This document shows, piece after piece, positions 43,111 to 54,014 of a stretch of 64,000 nucleotides of DNA. Each line of letters opens with the position of its first letter. The first letter of the stretch is position 1. Origin of the DNA: Zeugodacus cucurbitae (Eukaryota; Arthropoda; Insecta; Diptera; Tephritidae). The DNA is taken from contig NC_071669.1 in the NCBI RefSeq assembly GCF_028554725.1, positions 30,122,001 to 30,186,000 of the forward strand, in the 5' to 3' direction. The notes under the pieces are model-generated. The model worked only from the letters and a program-made list of their open reading frames with translations. It made no database searches and had not been told where the DNA came from. The position numbers and the translations under genes were made by a program.

Positions 43111-43781
43111 CCGTTTTTTGTTCATTAGGTAAAGAACACGTGCCCGACGAAATTAATGGTTTTTCACATAATGGTAGTAATACTGGTGAATGATCAGAGC
43201 TTAAATCTGAGCAATCTTCAATGCGTAAATTGATTTTCAATATTTTGTTGATGACAAAAATGTCAAGAAGATTTGGTAATTTCCTACTATCTGCAGGCCA
43301 ATAAGTGGGTCTCCCTGTCGAAATAACATTGCATCCAATAACTTGTATAGCTTTAAGGAGTTCTTGAACTTTGGTTGTAGTTAAACGAGATTCCCAATGA
43401 GAGTGTTTTGCATTAAAGTCACTACCGATAATGCACCTTCCGTCATATTTTTTAATAAAAAGTATCAGTTTTGATATTGTGCCTCTGCGGACTATATAGG
43501 GCAATTTAATTTCGTCCGTCTTAATCTGAGCTTCTTCGCAATGTTTAATATTACTTTTGATTAAAACCGAGCTTCCTCCTCGTGCTGAGTTTGCTGGGTG
43601 CGGAGTGTGGTATAAATCATAATTTTTAAATTTTAAAAATTAATGGTTCGTAAAATGTGCTTCGGACAACAAACATGCATACATCAATATTTCTGTCATT
43701 TAGTATAACTTCCAATTCATTTTTACTTTTGGAAAGATCATTGGCGTTCCATAGCATTATTTTTAAAAAGTTACTGCTCAT
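43111..43781 (-). pseudogene. Second Jockey-like LINE: ORF2 endonuclease
   Basis: From the ATG at 43781: SSNFLKIMLWNANDLSKSKN, then after a frameshift near 43660 HTPHPANSARGGSSVLIKS, and in the frame from 43504 IIGSDFNAKHSHWESRL, STGRPTYWPADSRKLPNLLD and LSSDHSPVLLPLCEKP. The order of endonuclease motifs is complete. RT is absent; the element is cut near 43111 by the hAT fragment. The ORF2 ATG overlaps the end of ORF1. Confidence 0.82.
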
Positions 43782-43890
43782 CAATAAATTGTATATGGTA
43801 TTCAAGAACGCTGAGCCGCTGATTTATGGACTTAAATAATATTTCTTGTTCGTTTAGTTTATCCAGAATTTGAGATAACGGACTACTTTT
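43774..43890 (-). pseudogene. Second Jockey-like LINE: ORF1 C-terminal tail
   Basis: Reads SQILDKLNEQEILFKSINQR, a short coiled-like tail ending IDEQ and TAA (43774-43776). It is separated from the rest of ORF1 by the DINE-like insertion at 43891-45041. Confidence 0.65.
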
Positions 43891-45041
43891 TATACTCTCG
43901 TAACAAAGTTGCTAAGAGAGTATTATAGTTTTGTTCACATAACGGTTGTTTGTAACACCCAAAACTAAACGAGTTTGGTTATATATACTAAAGTGATCAG
44001 GGTGAAGAGTGGAGTTCAAATCCGGATGTCTGTCTGTCCGTCCGTCTGTGCAAGCTGTAATTTGAGTAAAAATTAAGATATCTTAATGAAACTTAGCACA
44101 CTTGTTTCTTGGCACCATAAAAACTTTGCTTTCGAAGATGGGCAAATACGGACCACTGCAACGCCCACAAAATGCCGAAAACCGAAAACACATAAAGTGC
44201 CATAACTAAGCCATAAATAAAGCTATGGAAATAAAATTTGGTTCAAAGGATCGCACTATAAAGAAGCATATTTGAATGTAATTTTTTGGTGAAGTGGGCA
44301 TGGCCCCGTCCCCTACTAAGTTTTTGTACATATCTCGTAAACTACTTAAGATATATCAACCATACTTTCTAGAGTCGTTTTGTTAGGTTCTACCTTATAC
44401 AGTCCAAATGGAGGAAATCGGATTATAACCACGCCTACCTCCCATACAATGGTTATGTTGAAAACTATTAAAAACGCTTTAATTCAGTAAGGGAAAACAC
44501 CAGAAACCTTAAATTTCATTATAAAGAAGATAGAGAAGGGCTCCACCCAAATTACTATTCAAAATTTGAAGTGGGTGTGGCTCCGCCCACTTATGGGTCA
44601 AAAACCATATCTCCGAAACTACTCGACCAATATCTATGAAATTTGATTTGTTATCTTTTCCGTGCATCCCAATTCAAAACCACGTCTACTTCCTATATAC
44701 CAGAACTTTGAAGTCGGTCTGATTAGTTTACTTTACAATATGTAAAGTAAGCACTAGTGAAGATATCGGAACAGAACTTTGCATAAATACTGCATTTATA
44801 GTGTGGCAGCCCCTTTCTAAAATCTAAATCGGACCATAGGTTTTCAAGGCCCCTATATATCGTACTTGAGGACCTCGATGTTTCTAACCTAATATTAGGG
44901 TTCCCAACTTTCAATCGTCTTTATACTATATATATAACGAATGTGTAGGTCAAATTGTGTGTTATATTAATAAAATTAACTAACTAAATTGCGAGAGTAT
45001 AAAATGTTCGGTCACAACCGAACTTAGCCCTTCCTTACTTG
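43891..45041 (+). repeat. DINE-like repeat, complete copy (1.15 kb)
   Basis: 5' hairpin TATACTCTCGTAACAAAGTTG...GAGAGTAT, TATATATACTAAAGTGATCA, GTCTGTCTGTCCGTCCGTCT, several short GTGGGCGTGG-type blocks, and the 3' end TTGCGAGAGTATAAAATGTT with the GTTCGG...CCGAAC hairpin and CCCTTCCTTACTTG. It sits inside ORF1 of the second Jockey LINE. Non-coding. Confidence 0.85.
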
Positions 45042-46178
45042 CTTGCTACTTTTGCTTAGCCATTTGCGCAAATGTAGACTTTGAAGTTGATGGGAGGGGT
45101 CTTACTTCCTTCCTTCCATTGTCCGCAACGGGGTTTTTCGCCTGAGCATTGACATTCTCCACAACTGTATTCATTCTTTTTGTCTCTAATTTTTTGTAGT
45201 TCTTTGGCAACGACACAACCATGGTAGCTTGCAGGATGGAAATCGCCGCAGTTGCAACATTCGGCAGGATCTTTTTCGGCTTTGGCACATTCAGTTGTAA
45301 GATGTTTGCCTCCACATTTCACACATCTCGATAACTTACCGCAGAAGTTTTGTATGTACAAAAGCTTGACAGTTTTTGCACTGAGGGATTAATTTAGAGG
45401 CTTTGATTGGCTCAACCTTGATAACAGTATTAAGAATGCTTTCGATCTGATAAAATGTCTTAATGTCCTCGGTAGCATCGAATACTACTAAAAACATATC
45501 TAGCGGTTCTTTAGTCTTCCACTTAAGTTTGTTAATTGCATTTAAAACATTAAAGCCTTGATCTTTAAGGTCATTCAAGATGGATTGAGTAGCACATGAG
45601 TGGTGTAAATTTTTTATCATTACCTTTACTGGCTTGTTATGTTTGTTCTCGTAGCTAAACCAAGGTATATTTTCGTTTGAAAAGTTTGTTGTTGTTCGAT
45701 AGTCAGTAGGATCAAATGTATTTAGTTTGTAGGCATCGTTGCTCAAAAACTTTATTAATAATTTGTTTTTTTTTTTTGTTAAAGCGGTAACATCCGAATT
45801 TAATTTATTGAAATCTTTGACATCGTTTATTATAATTGATCGGTGACTTTTGGTATCATTAATGGCCACATTTTCTTTATTTTTATTTTCCAAAGGGCTT
45901 TAATTGTTGGGGAACTATCAGTTTTACGTTTTTTTGAAGAGCACTTCTGTTTGAGTATCCATTCAGTTTCTTTAGCTAGTTCATCTTCATCAGTTTTGGT
46001 GCTGTACTAACAGTCTTGCTTTTACTGGCTTTCAGTTTTTAGTTTTATTTTTTAAGTGTAATTGATTACACATCGCTTCTAAAGTTTTAAGCAATCATTT
46101 ATAAGGGAGTTAGCCTTTTGTAACTCTTTAATTGCATTTACTCTAAACGAACTTAGACTTTTTCTCGGCGTCAGCCAT
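45042..46178 (-). pseudogene. Second Jockey-like LINE: ORF1 with zinc knuckles
   Basis: ATG at 46178 (MADAEKKSKF). Several frameshifts follow. The best frames are 45893-45336 (MENKNKENVAINDTKSHRS ... LIPQCKNCQAFVHTK) and 45361-45056 (CVKCGGKHLTTEC, CCNCGDFHPASYHGC), giving three C-C-H-C knuckles interrupted by one frameshift near 45350. Same architecture as ORF1 at 1856-3351 but divergent in sequence, so a different family or subfamily. Confidence 0.83.
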
Positions 46179-46735
46179 TTTTGTTTTTTGCGATTTCCCT
46201 ACTGGGTGTTAGAAACCTGTCGTTTGGTCGGTAATGCAGTTGTGAATAAAATATTTTATTCTGTATTTATTAAACTTGTATGGCAGCTTTGATCACAGCT
46301 GAAGAGAACAGCTGATTGTACATATAATCATTTGCTTAAGTACGTGTTTATTACGGTTGTCTCAATTTAGAATAACGTTTTGTTTTTATAATTTTTCGGT
46401 TCACTAACAAAACGTTTAAGTAATTTTGTTTTCTTTTTTATCAGATTCTGCAAACCATAAAAGTGAAGATATATTTCATTTGCACCAGGACTCTGTGTCT
46501 TTCTTTCATGCACAAAAAATTCGGTTTTGCATTCAGTTTAACAATGTAATTTAGATTTTTCCATGGCACCGGAAATTCCACTTGCGTTCACTTCAACTGT
46601 TCACTTAATTTACATATATATGTACATATACAGACGTGTTCGAAATAAGAACAACCAAAGTGAGCATATAAGTCGACGAATAATCTTTTTGTAAACGATT
46701 TTTTTTCGACAAACATTTGTATAAGGATGGAGTTT
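46179..46735. other. LINE 5' end and unassigned sequence
   Basis: The first ~70 bp may be LINE 5' UTR. The rest shows no coding motif or known repeat. Confidence 0.35.
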
Positions 46736-46972
46736 TTAATAAATATAAAACTTGGTTAATATATGCACATTTAATTTTTTTACAGCGTATTTTGTTGCTT
46801 TGAGTCCAAAGTAGGATGTTAACTCAGTCGCCAGAGCCTCGTTAACCTCAAAAAGGGAGTGCCGCGACGTAAATGAGGTTGAGGTTGCCAATCGGATGAC
46901 AGAGGCTATATATTCGCTTTTCCATCCCAGATCCCCCCTAGTCTTTTGCTCCACCACATAGCCATTGCCTTA
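46736..46972 (-). CDS. Unrecognised coding-looking segment
   Basis: A minus-strand frame open from an AG acceptor-like site (TTATTAAG just before 46972) gives GNGYVVEQKTRGDLGWKSEY and continues IASVIRLATSTSFTSRHSL to a TAA at 46736. The composition is more protein-like than neighbouring random frames. No domain recognised. It lies within the proposed 31-kb intron and would not fit the phase of the Ig exons, so an unknown TE or a chance frame is most likely. Confidence 0.3.
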
Positions 46973-46979
46973 ATAATGT

Positions 46980-47587
46980 AATTAAAAATATTTGTAATGC
47001 AATTTTGATTTAGTTGGTTGTTATGTTTAACTTCAGAAAAGTTCCTTGGGGACTACAAAATTTTAACTTTGTTCTTTATTGGTAAAAATTTGCTAAGCTG
47101 TAACCTCATGCTATAATTAGAAAAGAATTTCGTCAAAGTTAGCCTCATTATCCGTTCGGTCCAAAACGGCAACGCAGCACAGAATACCACATGCTGGATA
47201 AATTTCAAATTTTTACAAATTAAAAATTTGTTGATTTTGTAAAGTACACAGAATAGGGCTGTAAATTTAATTATACTAAAAACTAATAATATTTTTTATT
47301 TAGCACACCGACAACTTAATGTCCTTTACCCCGACAGGGAGTATTGAAATTAACTTATCGCGTAGTTGAATTTTAAAATAAAATAACCAATAATAAAAAA
47401 GTAATATTAATAAAGAATTTAAAAAAAAATTAAAAAAAGAAGATTGTAGGTATGATAAATAATAAAAAAATCATTTAGTAATTTTTAAGGACGAAAAAAG
47501 GGAGAAGATAGAACGTAAGAATAGTAAAAAATATGGAAATAAATTAAAAACACATATATGTTCTCAGGTTTTATTTTGTGGAGTGGA
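46980..47587. other. AT-rich unassigned sequence
   Basis: Long A-rich runs (47390-47560) with no coding signal. Confidence 0.3.
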
Positions 47588-47776
47588 TTGTGTAAGCACA
47601 ATCGCAGAAGCGGCTTTTTACCAACTCACTGAATGTCTGTTGGCTACACAGAGAATACATCGTCTAAGACCGGAAGTCTTGAGCCATATACAAAAGAATC
47701 GTTCAGGGCCCCTCCCAGGTGAATGGCAGTCAAAAAATTTTCTCACCTCGCGAACTTTTACACATGACCCCATTAT
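47588..47776 (-). mobile_element. RTE LINE 5' UTR fragment, minus orientation
   Basis: Reverse complement of the RTE 5' UTR: GAATGTCTGTTGGCTACACA, AGAATACATCGTCTAAGACC, AAGAATCGTTCAGGGCCCCT, GTGAATGGCAGTCAAAAAAT, ACACATGACCCCAT. Only the 5' ~190 bp is present, unusual because LINE truncations normally remove the 5' end. Confidence 0.78.
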
Positions 47777-47936
47777 AATTTAATTAAACACCAACATTGT
47801 AAAAATATAAAATAATAACTAACAAATCGAGTGAAGTACCTACAAATATACATGTTGACTTGTAAATACGATGTGTTATTCATAGCATAGGAAACAGTGC
47901 TGTTTGGTTAGAAACATGCACTTTATATAGACTTAC

Positions 47937-48140
47937 CAGTATCATTTTTTATTGCATTATTTATATTTAATTCGGTGTTTTCGTTATCTAATATTCTACG
48001 TTCATCTGTTGTTAAAGGGTTTCCGTTAAAATACCATATTATGTTCGGAAAAGGTTTACCATCTGCATCGCATTCTAAAGTGATCGATTTTCCAGCAATT
48101 ACGAGTTGATTTTCTGGAGCCAATATGATTTCTGGGAGAT
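47937..48140 (-). CDS. Internal exon of the immunoglobulin-superfamily gene
   Basis: A 204-nt (68-codon) minus-strand exon: acceptor CCACTTTCAG before 48140, donor ACTG|GTAAGT at 47937. Phase 1 on both sides. It encodes most of an I-set Ig domain: LPEIILAPENQLVIAGKSIT, LEC with the first cysteine, NIIWYFNGNPL with the core tryptophan, ending NAIKNDTG. Splicing to 16810 would complete the D-T-G-I-Y-T-C motif without a frame change. The intron to that exon would be 31,126 bp. The exact gene is not identified; secreted or membrane Ig protein expected. Confidence 0.87.
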
Positions 48141-48499
48141 CTGAAAGTGGAAAGCACAAAGTTGTATGAACATAGATAAACACATACATACATAATTAAT
48201 TAAAAGACAGAAAAGTTTTCAATCCTATCTGTTTTCCATTTGTAGAAAGTAAAAATGGGAAACCCCGCTATAGCCATAATTACATCCTAAAAATCACGTT
48301 ATTCTTTGCAAAATTAAAAAGTAATAACAAAGCCACGAATGAACAAAATCAACAAAAATTCAGCTATCCATTAATTCTTTGTAAATAATTATTATCATTA
48401 CTTTCAAAAAAAAGTTCACCAAAATTTTAACAAATTGGTTTATTTTCATTAGTTTAAATAAAAAACGCAAAAGATTTGTCCGAAATGTTCAACATTAAT
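48141..48499 (-). other. Intron sequence upstream of the Ig exon
   Basis: No further exon recognised. AT-rich. Confidence 0.4.
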
Positions 48500-48835
48500 G
48501 TAAAAAATACCTACAATATCTTCATTGGTTCCCGGATATCGAACATGTAGAACTTGCCTAAGGGTAATTTTTCACCGAAAATAACGGTAAATCTCTCAGA
48601 TATTTTAATGTTATTCAGAGGGAATCTTTTATACAAGACGAATTGTGTGTTATCATAATAACATTAAACCAATAAATTGCGATAGTATAAAAAGTTCGGT
48701 TACGCCCTAACTTAGGCCTTACTTAATTGTTTTAATATACATATATAACCCTAAATCTCACTCGTTTAGTTTTATGAGATACAAAAATCGTTATGTGAAC
48801 AAAACTAAAATACTCTCTTTGCAACATGTTGGACT
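48500..48835. repeat. Two DINE-like fragments, tail-to-tail
   Basis: 48500-48730, plus orientation, ends with AATTGCGATAGTATAAAAAG, a decayed hairpin and GGCCTTACTTAATTG. 48740-48835, minus orientation, is a reversed 5' end (TATATAACCCTAAATCTCAC, CGTTATGTGAACAAAACTAA). Confidence 0.7.
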
Positions 48836-49194
48836 TTAAAATATGGTGGTAGCTAAGTCTGCTTCAAATTCGTCAAGTAGTTGCTAAGTCATAATTTTCT
48901 GGTATTTTTTTTTCATTTCGTGCAATCGCATTCAATTCTGCTTTTCCTACTTCAAAAATTTAATAAATTTTTCCTATGGTGCATTTAGCAATTCAACAGT
49001 TCGGGTGCCTATTGTAATAGCGCCATAACGGAAATATAAACAAAATGTCTGTTAATGGCCTTTAATTGCGTTTATTGCTCTAACTGCTGTGGTGATACTG
49101 TGCACTTTACGGAAGACCAGGAGCAAAGGAGAGTTATGGGGCGTTAGCGGGTTTCTCCAGGACTTGGAAGTGGGACTACCTACACTTAATTTTA
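48836..49194. other. Unassigned sequence
   Basis: No motif or repeat recognised. Confidence 0.3.
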
Positions 49195-49505
49195 TATTAC
49201 TTATAATTAGGTATATGGGATCTGGGGGAGGTTATGACCCGATTTTAACCATTTATGGTAGAGAGACAAACTATTAATAAGAAGAAATTTCAAAGGGAAT
49301 GAATTACATTAAAATATCTGAGAGATTTACCGATATTTTTAGTGAAAAATAACCCTTAGGCACTGAGTTCTTCATGTTCGATATCATGGGCCTTGAAAAG
49401 TCATGGTCCGATTTTGACAATTTTTCCACAAGTGATCTCACAGCTCAAATACAGTATTTGTGTAAAGTTTTATTCCGCTGTCTTCATTGGTTCCTAATGT
49501 ATATG
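49195..49505 (-). repeat. DINE-like internal fragment
   Basis: AGGTATATGGGATCTGGGGG, GAGAGATTTACCGATATTTT, AAGTGATCTCACAGCTCAAA and TTCATTGGTTCCTAATGTA parallel 3720-4010 and 63475-63665. Confidence 0.75.
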
Positions 49506-49572
49506 TACGATAGGAGGTAACTTGTACGGCAATCAGCTTAAAGTATTGTTCTTGTCCTTTATATTGCTATAT

Positions 49573-49860
49573 ACTGGCATAGTTCAGCGAATAAAAAGGA
49601 CAGCGGCTACGCTGGATAGTTATTTTGGGTCGAATGAGCGAAAGCGCTGCATCTTTGAATGTGTTCGATGCAGTACACGCTGGTGGGAGCAGAGGGATAG
49701 GAAGCCCCCCACTCCATTGGAATAACCAGGTGAATAGTGACCTGGTTTCTATCGGCATTTCCAATTAGCGCCAAATGGGAAGAAGGAGAGATGAATGGCG
49801 CGCTAAAATAGATTTGGCTATAATCGCATAACAGGTGCATTCGCCAAATATATATATACA
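49573..49860 (+). mobile_element. RTE LINE 3' end (5'-truncated copy)
   Basis: From ACTGGCATAGTTCAGCGAAT (compare 8380 onward) through AGGACAGCGGCTACGCTGG, the arginine/glycine coding tail and GGCTATAATCGCATAACAGG to CGCCAAATATATATATACA. A normal 5'-truncated LINE insertion with a microsatellite tail, into which a Helitron has inserted. Confidence 0.82.
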
Positions 49861-50262
49861 CTAGCTGACCCGGCGAACTTCGCCCCGCCCAATTTTTATT
49901 TGAAATAATTAAAACGCTTTTTGAACTCTGTTCAAGGCCATTTATTTGTATGAAATGTTAATATATTCAGGGAATAACGTCTCTGATCAATTTAAATATT
50001 TTTGGCGAAGTTCGTTCTTTGTTTTGTTGTGTAGCGTGTAAACAAATAAAGAAGATGGCTCTCCAACACGCTAACATGACACATGCATACCTATGTATGT
50101 ACATATGAAACTGTAAAATTTTGAACTTAAACGATAAATCGGTTGGAATCATTCGAATTCTCAGAATGAACATTTCCTCATTTTAGATTTGCTGTGTTGT
50201 AGTAAACTATTCACTACAGTGAAATTATTATTTATGAATAAAGACGGAAACCTTTGTATATA
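49861..50262 (-). mobile_element. Helitron 3' end fragment, minus orientation
   Basis: CTAGCTGACCCGGCGAACTT begins at 49861 directly after A, the reversed CTAG|T Helitron terminus. 50015-50080 parallels the helicase C-terminal coding strand at 27712-27775 (TTCTTTGTTTTGTTGTGTAG, AAAGAAGATGGCTCTCCAAC), so it derives from a helicase-bearing Helitron. Truncated before 50262. Confidence 0.75.
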
Positions 50263-50522
50263 TCTATAATATAAAAATGATGGTTCTTACGGAGAGAAAA
50301 ATTAGAAAAATTGCCTGAAAAAGTCTTAAATCCACAATTTTCTAATCACCCATACAAACAATTTGTGTCGTTAGTCTCGAAAAAAGTCGAGAAGGGACAA
50401 ACCGATCTGGCTAATTTTAGTTTTGAAATATTTATGGAAGGCCAGGGAAGGATTAGAAAGTAGGTATATATCGAAAAATTGTGAGGAAGATAACAAGAAG
50501 ATGATTTTATTTGAATTGACAA

Positions 50523-50562
<40 letters not shown>

Positions 50563-51338
50563 ATAATTTTTTGAAAGTTGTCATTGTTACTTTGTTAAAA
50601 TATTTTTATCATTGCTCAATTGCTCAATTGGTTAGTAGGCAGACAAACGGCAATTCGGCCTTGAAATTACTCCTAAATTGCAAATCAACGAAACACCAGT
50701 CTGCAAAATCGCCAAAAAAAGAGCTACATATAGAAGATTTTCCAGATATTCATGTCGCTGGAGATACTGCACAGGTCTTTAAAAGATTTACGCGACAACG
50801 AAAATATTTTTGGTGAAGCCATGATTCTGTTGGCAGGTGATTTTCGCCAGACTATTCCTGGATCAACTGTTGCTGACGAACTAATCACATTCCTAAAATC
50901 ATCTAATTTGTGGCGACACATAAAGAATCGCCAATTAACAAATAACATACGAGTGTTTTTCCAACAATATCATACTGCGATTGTAGAAATAGTTGAAAAT
51001 AGTAGCGACACAGTTGACACCTCGATGGATTAATAACATTTTTAACGGGTTTCTGTCACTTCATGGTCTCAAAAGAGGAGCTTATTCATCGTGTTTTTCC
51101 TGACATGGAACCATAATATAATAAACATAAATGGCTGATTGAATGACCTATATTGGTGGTAAAAAACAAGGATCTCTTTGATCTTAATGCGACAATTTAG
51201 AATTATCCTATCAACCATTTTAAAATTTATCGGCTATAACGTTTTCGTCTTTATGCTTAAGAATTTTTTCTCTGCATTGAAAGATTTACTAATTTAATGT
51301 ATACTTTAGCCACAAAAACGTGTGGCCGGGTCTGCTAG
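50263..51338 (+). mobile_element. Helitron derivative (1.08 kb) with helicase remnants
   Basis: A at 50262, then TCTATAATATAAAAATGATG; the 3' end GCCACAAAAACGTGTGGCCGG then GTCTGCTAG and T at 51339. CCACA...TGTGG forms the usual hairpin a few bases before CTAG. These are canonical Helitron ends. A (A)n run lies at 50532-50560. It carries a shortened helicase coding segment rather than a full RepHel. Confidence 0.83.
50700..51033 (+). pseudogene. Helitron helicase fragment
   Basis: The frame 50752-51033 reads LEILHRSLKDLRDNENIFGE, AMILLAGDFRQTIPG (conserved G-D-F-R-Q motif), STVADELITFLKSSNLWRHI. It parallels residues 25-100 of the helicase at 27675-28778. Walker A and the C-terminal motifs are missing. 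Confidence 0.8.
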
Positions 51339-52385
51339 TCTGGTATAAAAATCCACGGGATTGAGATTTAAACTTGAGGTCAAAATTTTTAAAATTATTG
51401 ATGAAAATTTTCGTAGAGTTGATAATGTTATGATAATGTTCATAAAATAGTTAATTTTTGATTTTATATTCAAGTTTTTAACAAATAAGTTAATTACAAA
51501 ATTGTTAGTTGATAACATGTAACATTTAATTTGGGAGGCTTAAGCAATGCTTAAATAACAGCTGATTTTTGTTTTGAATTTGCTTTGAATTTTCAGCGAC
51601 ATCTTTCGTAGCGTAGGGCAAGTGTCCGTTCGTTTGCACTCAATAACAGCTTATACTTTTCCTTCAGTTCCCATAGGTGCTCCGACTCGCTAGTGATGAA
51701 ATTTGCGGTTCTTTTGTTGTTTTCATCAATTTTTGATATAATTTTCCCCGCAAATTTATTTATTGTCTGTTATAATTTTAATATTTCGAACATATTTTTA
51801 TGAATGACATTTGTAAAACATATGTTGCCCATAACGTTGTCATATATCATAATAAAATTTTATAGAAATTAAGCATTGACTGTGAAACGCAAACGACTAC
51901 TCAGTTTGCAACAATACTTAGCTAAGATTTTATTTAGGCACAACTTAAGTATGGACTGTGAAACCGGGCATTAGCCATACAAAATTCTATACGTAAATGC
52001 AAATAAATGAAATTTTTTTTTGCATTTAGGAAATACATGCAGAAATCAACTCTGCGATTTCCTAAATTCCTCTGAAATCTCCCAAATTCGAGGAAGATTT
52101 ACTGGAAAAGAGTGGCAGCATTGCTTATTTGTCTGACTATACATATGTACATAACTTTATTTATTTCACGGATTGTATGTGATTTTTTCTTAAATTTAGA
52201 ATATTGGAAGTCATAGATTCGTATAACTTTACCACAAATAATATAAACTTCAAACAACGCATTTTCATTTAATGTTTTTAGCAAGTGGCAGCTTTTGTTA
52301 TGAGAGCCTAAATCCATGAAAATTTAGAAAGATTAGCTCTTTGCTAATAATAAACAAATAATTTGCAATAAATAAATAATGCGAC
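51339..52385. other. Unassigned non-coding sequence
   Basis: No gene recognised. GACTGTGAAAC occurs near 51882 and 51954, possibly termini of an old element, but no pair of matching ends could be drawn. Confidence 0.3.
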
Positions 52386-52535
52386 TATAAAGAGAGTTAT
52401 AAACTATCCTATCTTTCAAGTTGGACCAAACTGCACACGGTGTTAAAAATTTCATTAAAATCGGTTCAGTAGTTTAGGAGTCCATCGAAAACAAACAACG
52501 TGACACGTGATTTTTATATATTAAGATATATTGTT
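52386..52535 (+). repeat. Short dispersed-repeat tail
   Basis: AGTTGGACCAAACTGCACAC, AAAATCGGTTCAGTAGTTTA and GACACGTGATTTTTATATAT are typical of the 3' regions of short insect non-autonomous retroelements. The family was not identified. Confidence 0.4.
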
Positions 52536-52639
52536 GCGTATCAAGATATTCACCACATCTTATTATTATATTCCTTACGTTCACACATCTTATGATCATA
52601 TTCCTACGTTTTACAACACTGATGTTTTTTTTTTTTTTT

Positions 52640-54010
52640 AAATAAAAGTCGGTAAATGTCCCGCCTCGGGGATACAAAAGTAAATTTTGAAGCGCTTGCT
52701 AATGAAAAATTAGCAAATCAAAAGTAAATTTTGATAATTTTTTTTTAATTAATTCGATAAATAAAAAACCGAACGAAAATTTTTAAAAGTGGAAAATTCA
52801 AACATAATTCGAAAAAATAAAAATGCCAATGTCAACAAAAAGCAAAAATACAAAAAATTCAAACAAAATTCGAAAATTGCAAATTGAAATTGAAAATTAA
52901 AAGAAAAAATAAATTGTGTGAGAAAAGAAACATATTCGGAAAGAAAATAAGAATATACTAAAACTAATAAGCTGATGAGACTGTACAAGTGAAAAATCAT
53001 AAATGAAAATTGAAAAACCAATATATGGAAAAAAAATTGTTATAAATTGTTGTAAGAAAGTGAAAATTAAAAAACTTTTAAGAAAGATATGGCTCATTTT
53101 AAATCAAAATTAAATTAAAAATAATGTGACTGTACCAAATAAAAAAAAAATAATAAGTGGAAATCAAAGAAAATATATACGGAAAAAAGTAGTGTTGTTG
53201 TAAAATAAAAATCAAACTAAAACTATATGTATATGTAAATGTATGAGTGGAACAACTAAAGTTAAATCTATGTGACTGTACAAAACATAAATGAAAAGCA
53301 AAAACCATATATGTACAACAGTTAGCGTTAATGTTAAATCAAAACTAAAATAAAGCCGAGGTGACTGTACAAAAACAAAAAAAGAAAAATAATAAGTGAA
53401 GATAGAAAAAGAACATATACCGAAGAAGAGTGCCACTGTACATAACAAGAAGTTAGACCTGAACAGAAATAAAAAAAAAAAACAGAACAGAATGTAAAAC
53501 TGTACACTGAACTTGCATCAATGTACAAAACGCTACATTGTAACAGAAAAAAAAAATATTCCCAAGAAAAAGAGAAAAAAATCTATAAACAACATTAAGC
53601 AATGCTAAAGGAAAAAGGAGAAACAAATTTACAAACAACAACCAACGCTGGAAATAAAGAAGCAAAAACATCAAAACGTGCATATGAGCGCCAAAGCAAG
53701 CAAGTGACGCAACGAAAGAAAGGAATACACACAACGAAAACGATTAGTGCTAGCAAGTAACGCAACGAAAGAAAGGAAAAGCTAAAGAAAGACGGCAGCA
53801 GGAATACACCCGAAAAAAGATTAATATACATCTATTTCTTTCTAAGATTGTTATTACCTATTAAAATAATTAATAATTTAAAAATATTGTAATCTTTATT
53901 AGTATTAATACTATGTTCTATTAAAAATTCAATTGCTACGTACATACCTATATTTTCCGATTTTGTAATATTTGATTATTCATAACAATTTACTAAAAGA
54001 AAAATTTTAT
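52640..54010 (+). other. A-rich leader of an LTR-type retroelement, with degenerate ~100-bp repeats
   Basis: From about 52700 to 53830 the plus strand is strongly A-rich. GACTGTACAA or near variants recur at 52980, 53128, 53272, 53361 and 53498, each followed by A-rich text and an ATATA(T/C)-type phrase. Many minus-strand frames here are F/S/Y-rich by-products of this composition and were not called as genes. A convincing LTR or primer-binding site was not identified, so leader is an inference from the downstream protease. Confidence 0.45.
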
Positions 54011-54014
54011 AAAC

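Noticed and set aside
16635..48140. Naming the Ig gene (peroxidasin, hemicentin, Robo and others considered)
   Set aside because: Two exons of generic I-set sequence are not enough to choose a gene without a search.
50532..50560. Poly(A) run considered as a retroposed gene tail
   Set aside because: Lies inside a Helitron with intact ends and has no gene copy upstream.
51540..51975. GACTGTGAAAC motifs near 51882 and 51954 as possible transposon ends
   Set aside because: Same orientation and no inverted partner or target duplication could be drawn.
52749..53831. A string of overlapping minus-strand ORFs rich in F, S, Y and V, looking like membrane proteins
   Set aside because: They are mirror images of a strongly A-rich plus strand; no start context, domains or conserved pattern.
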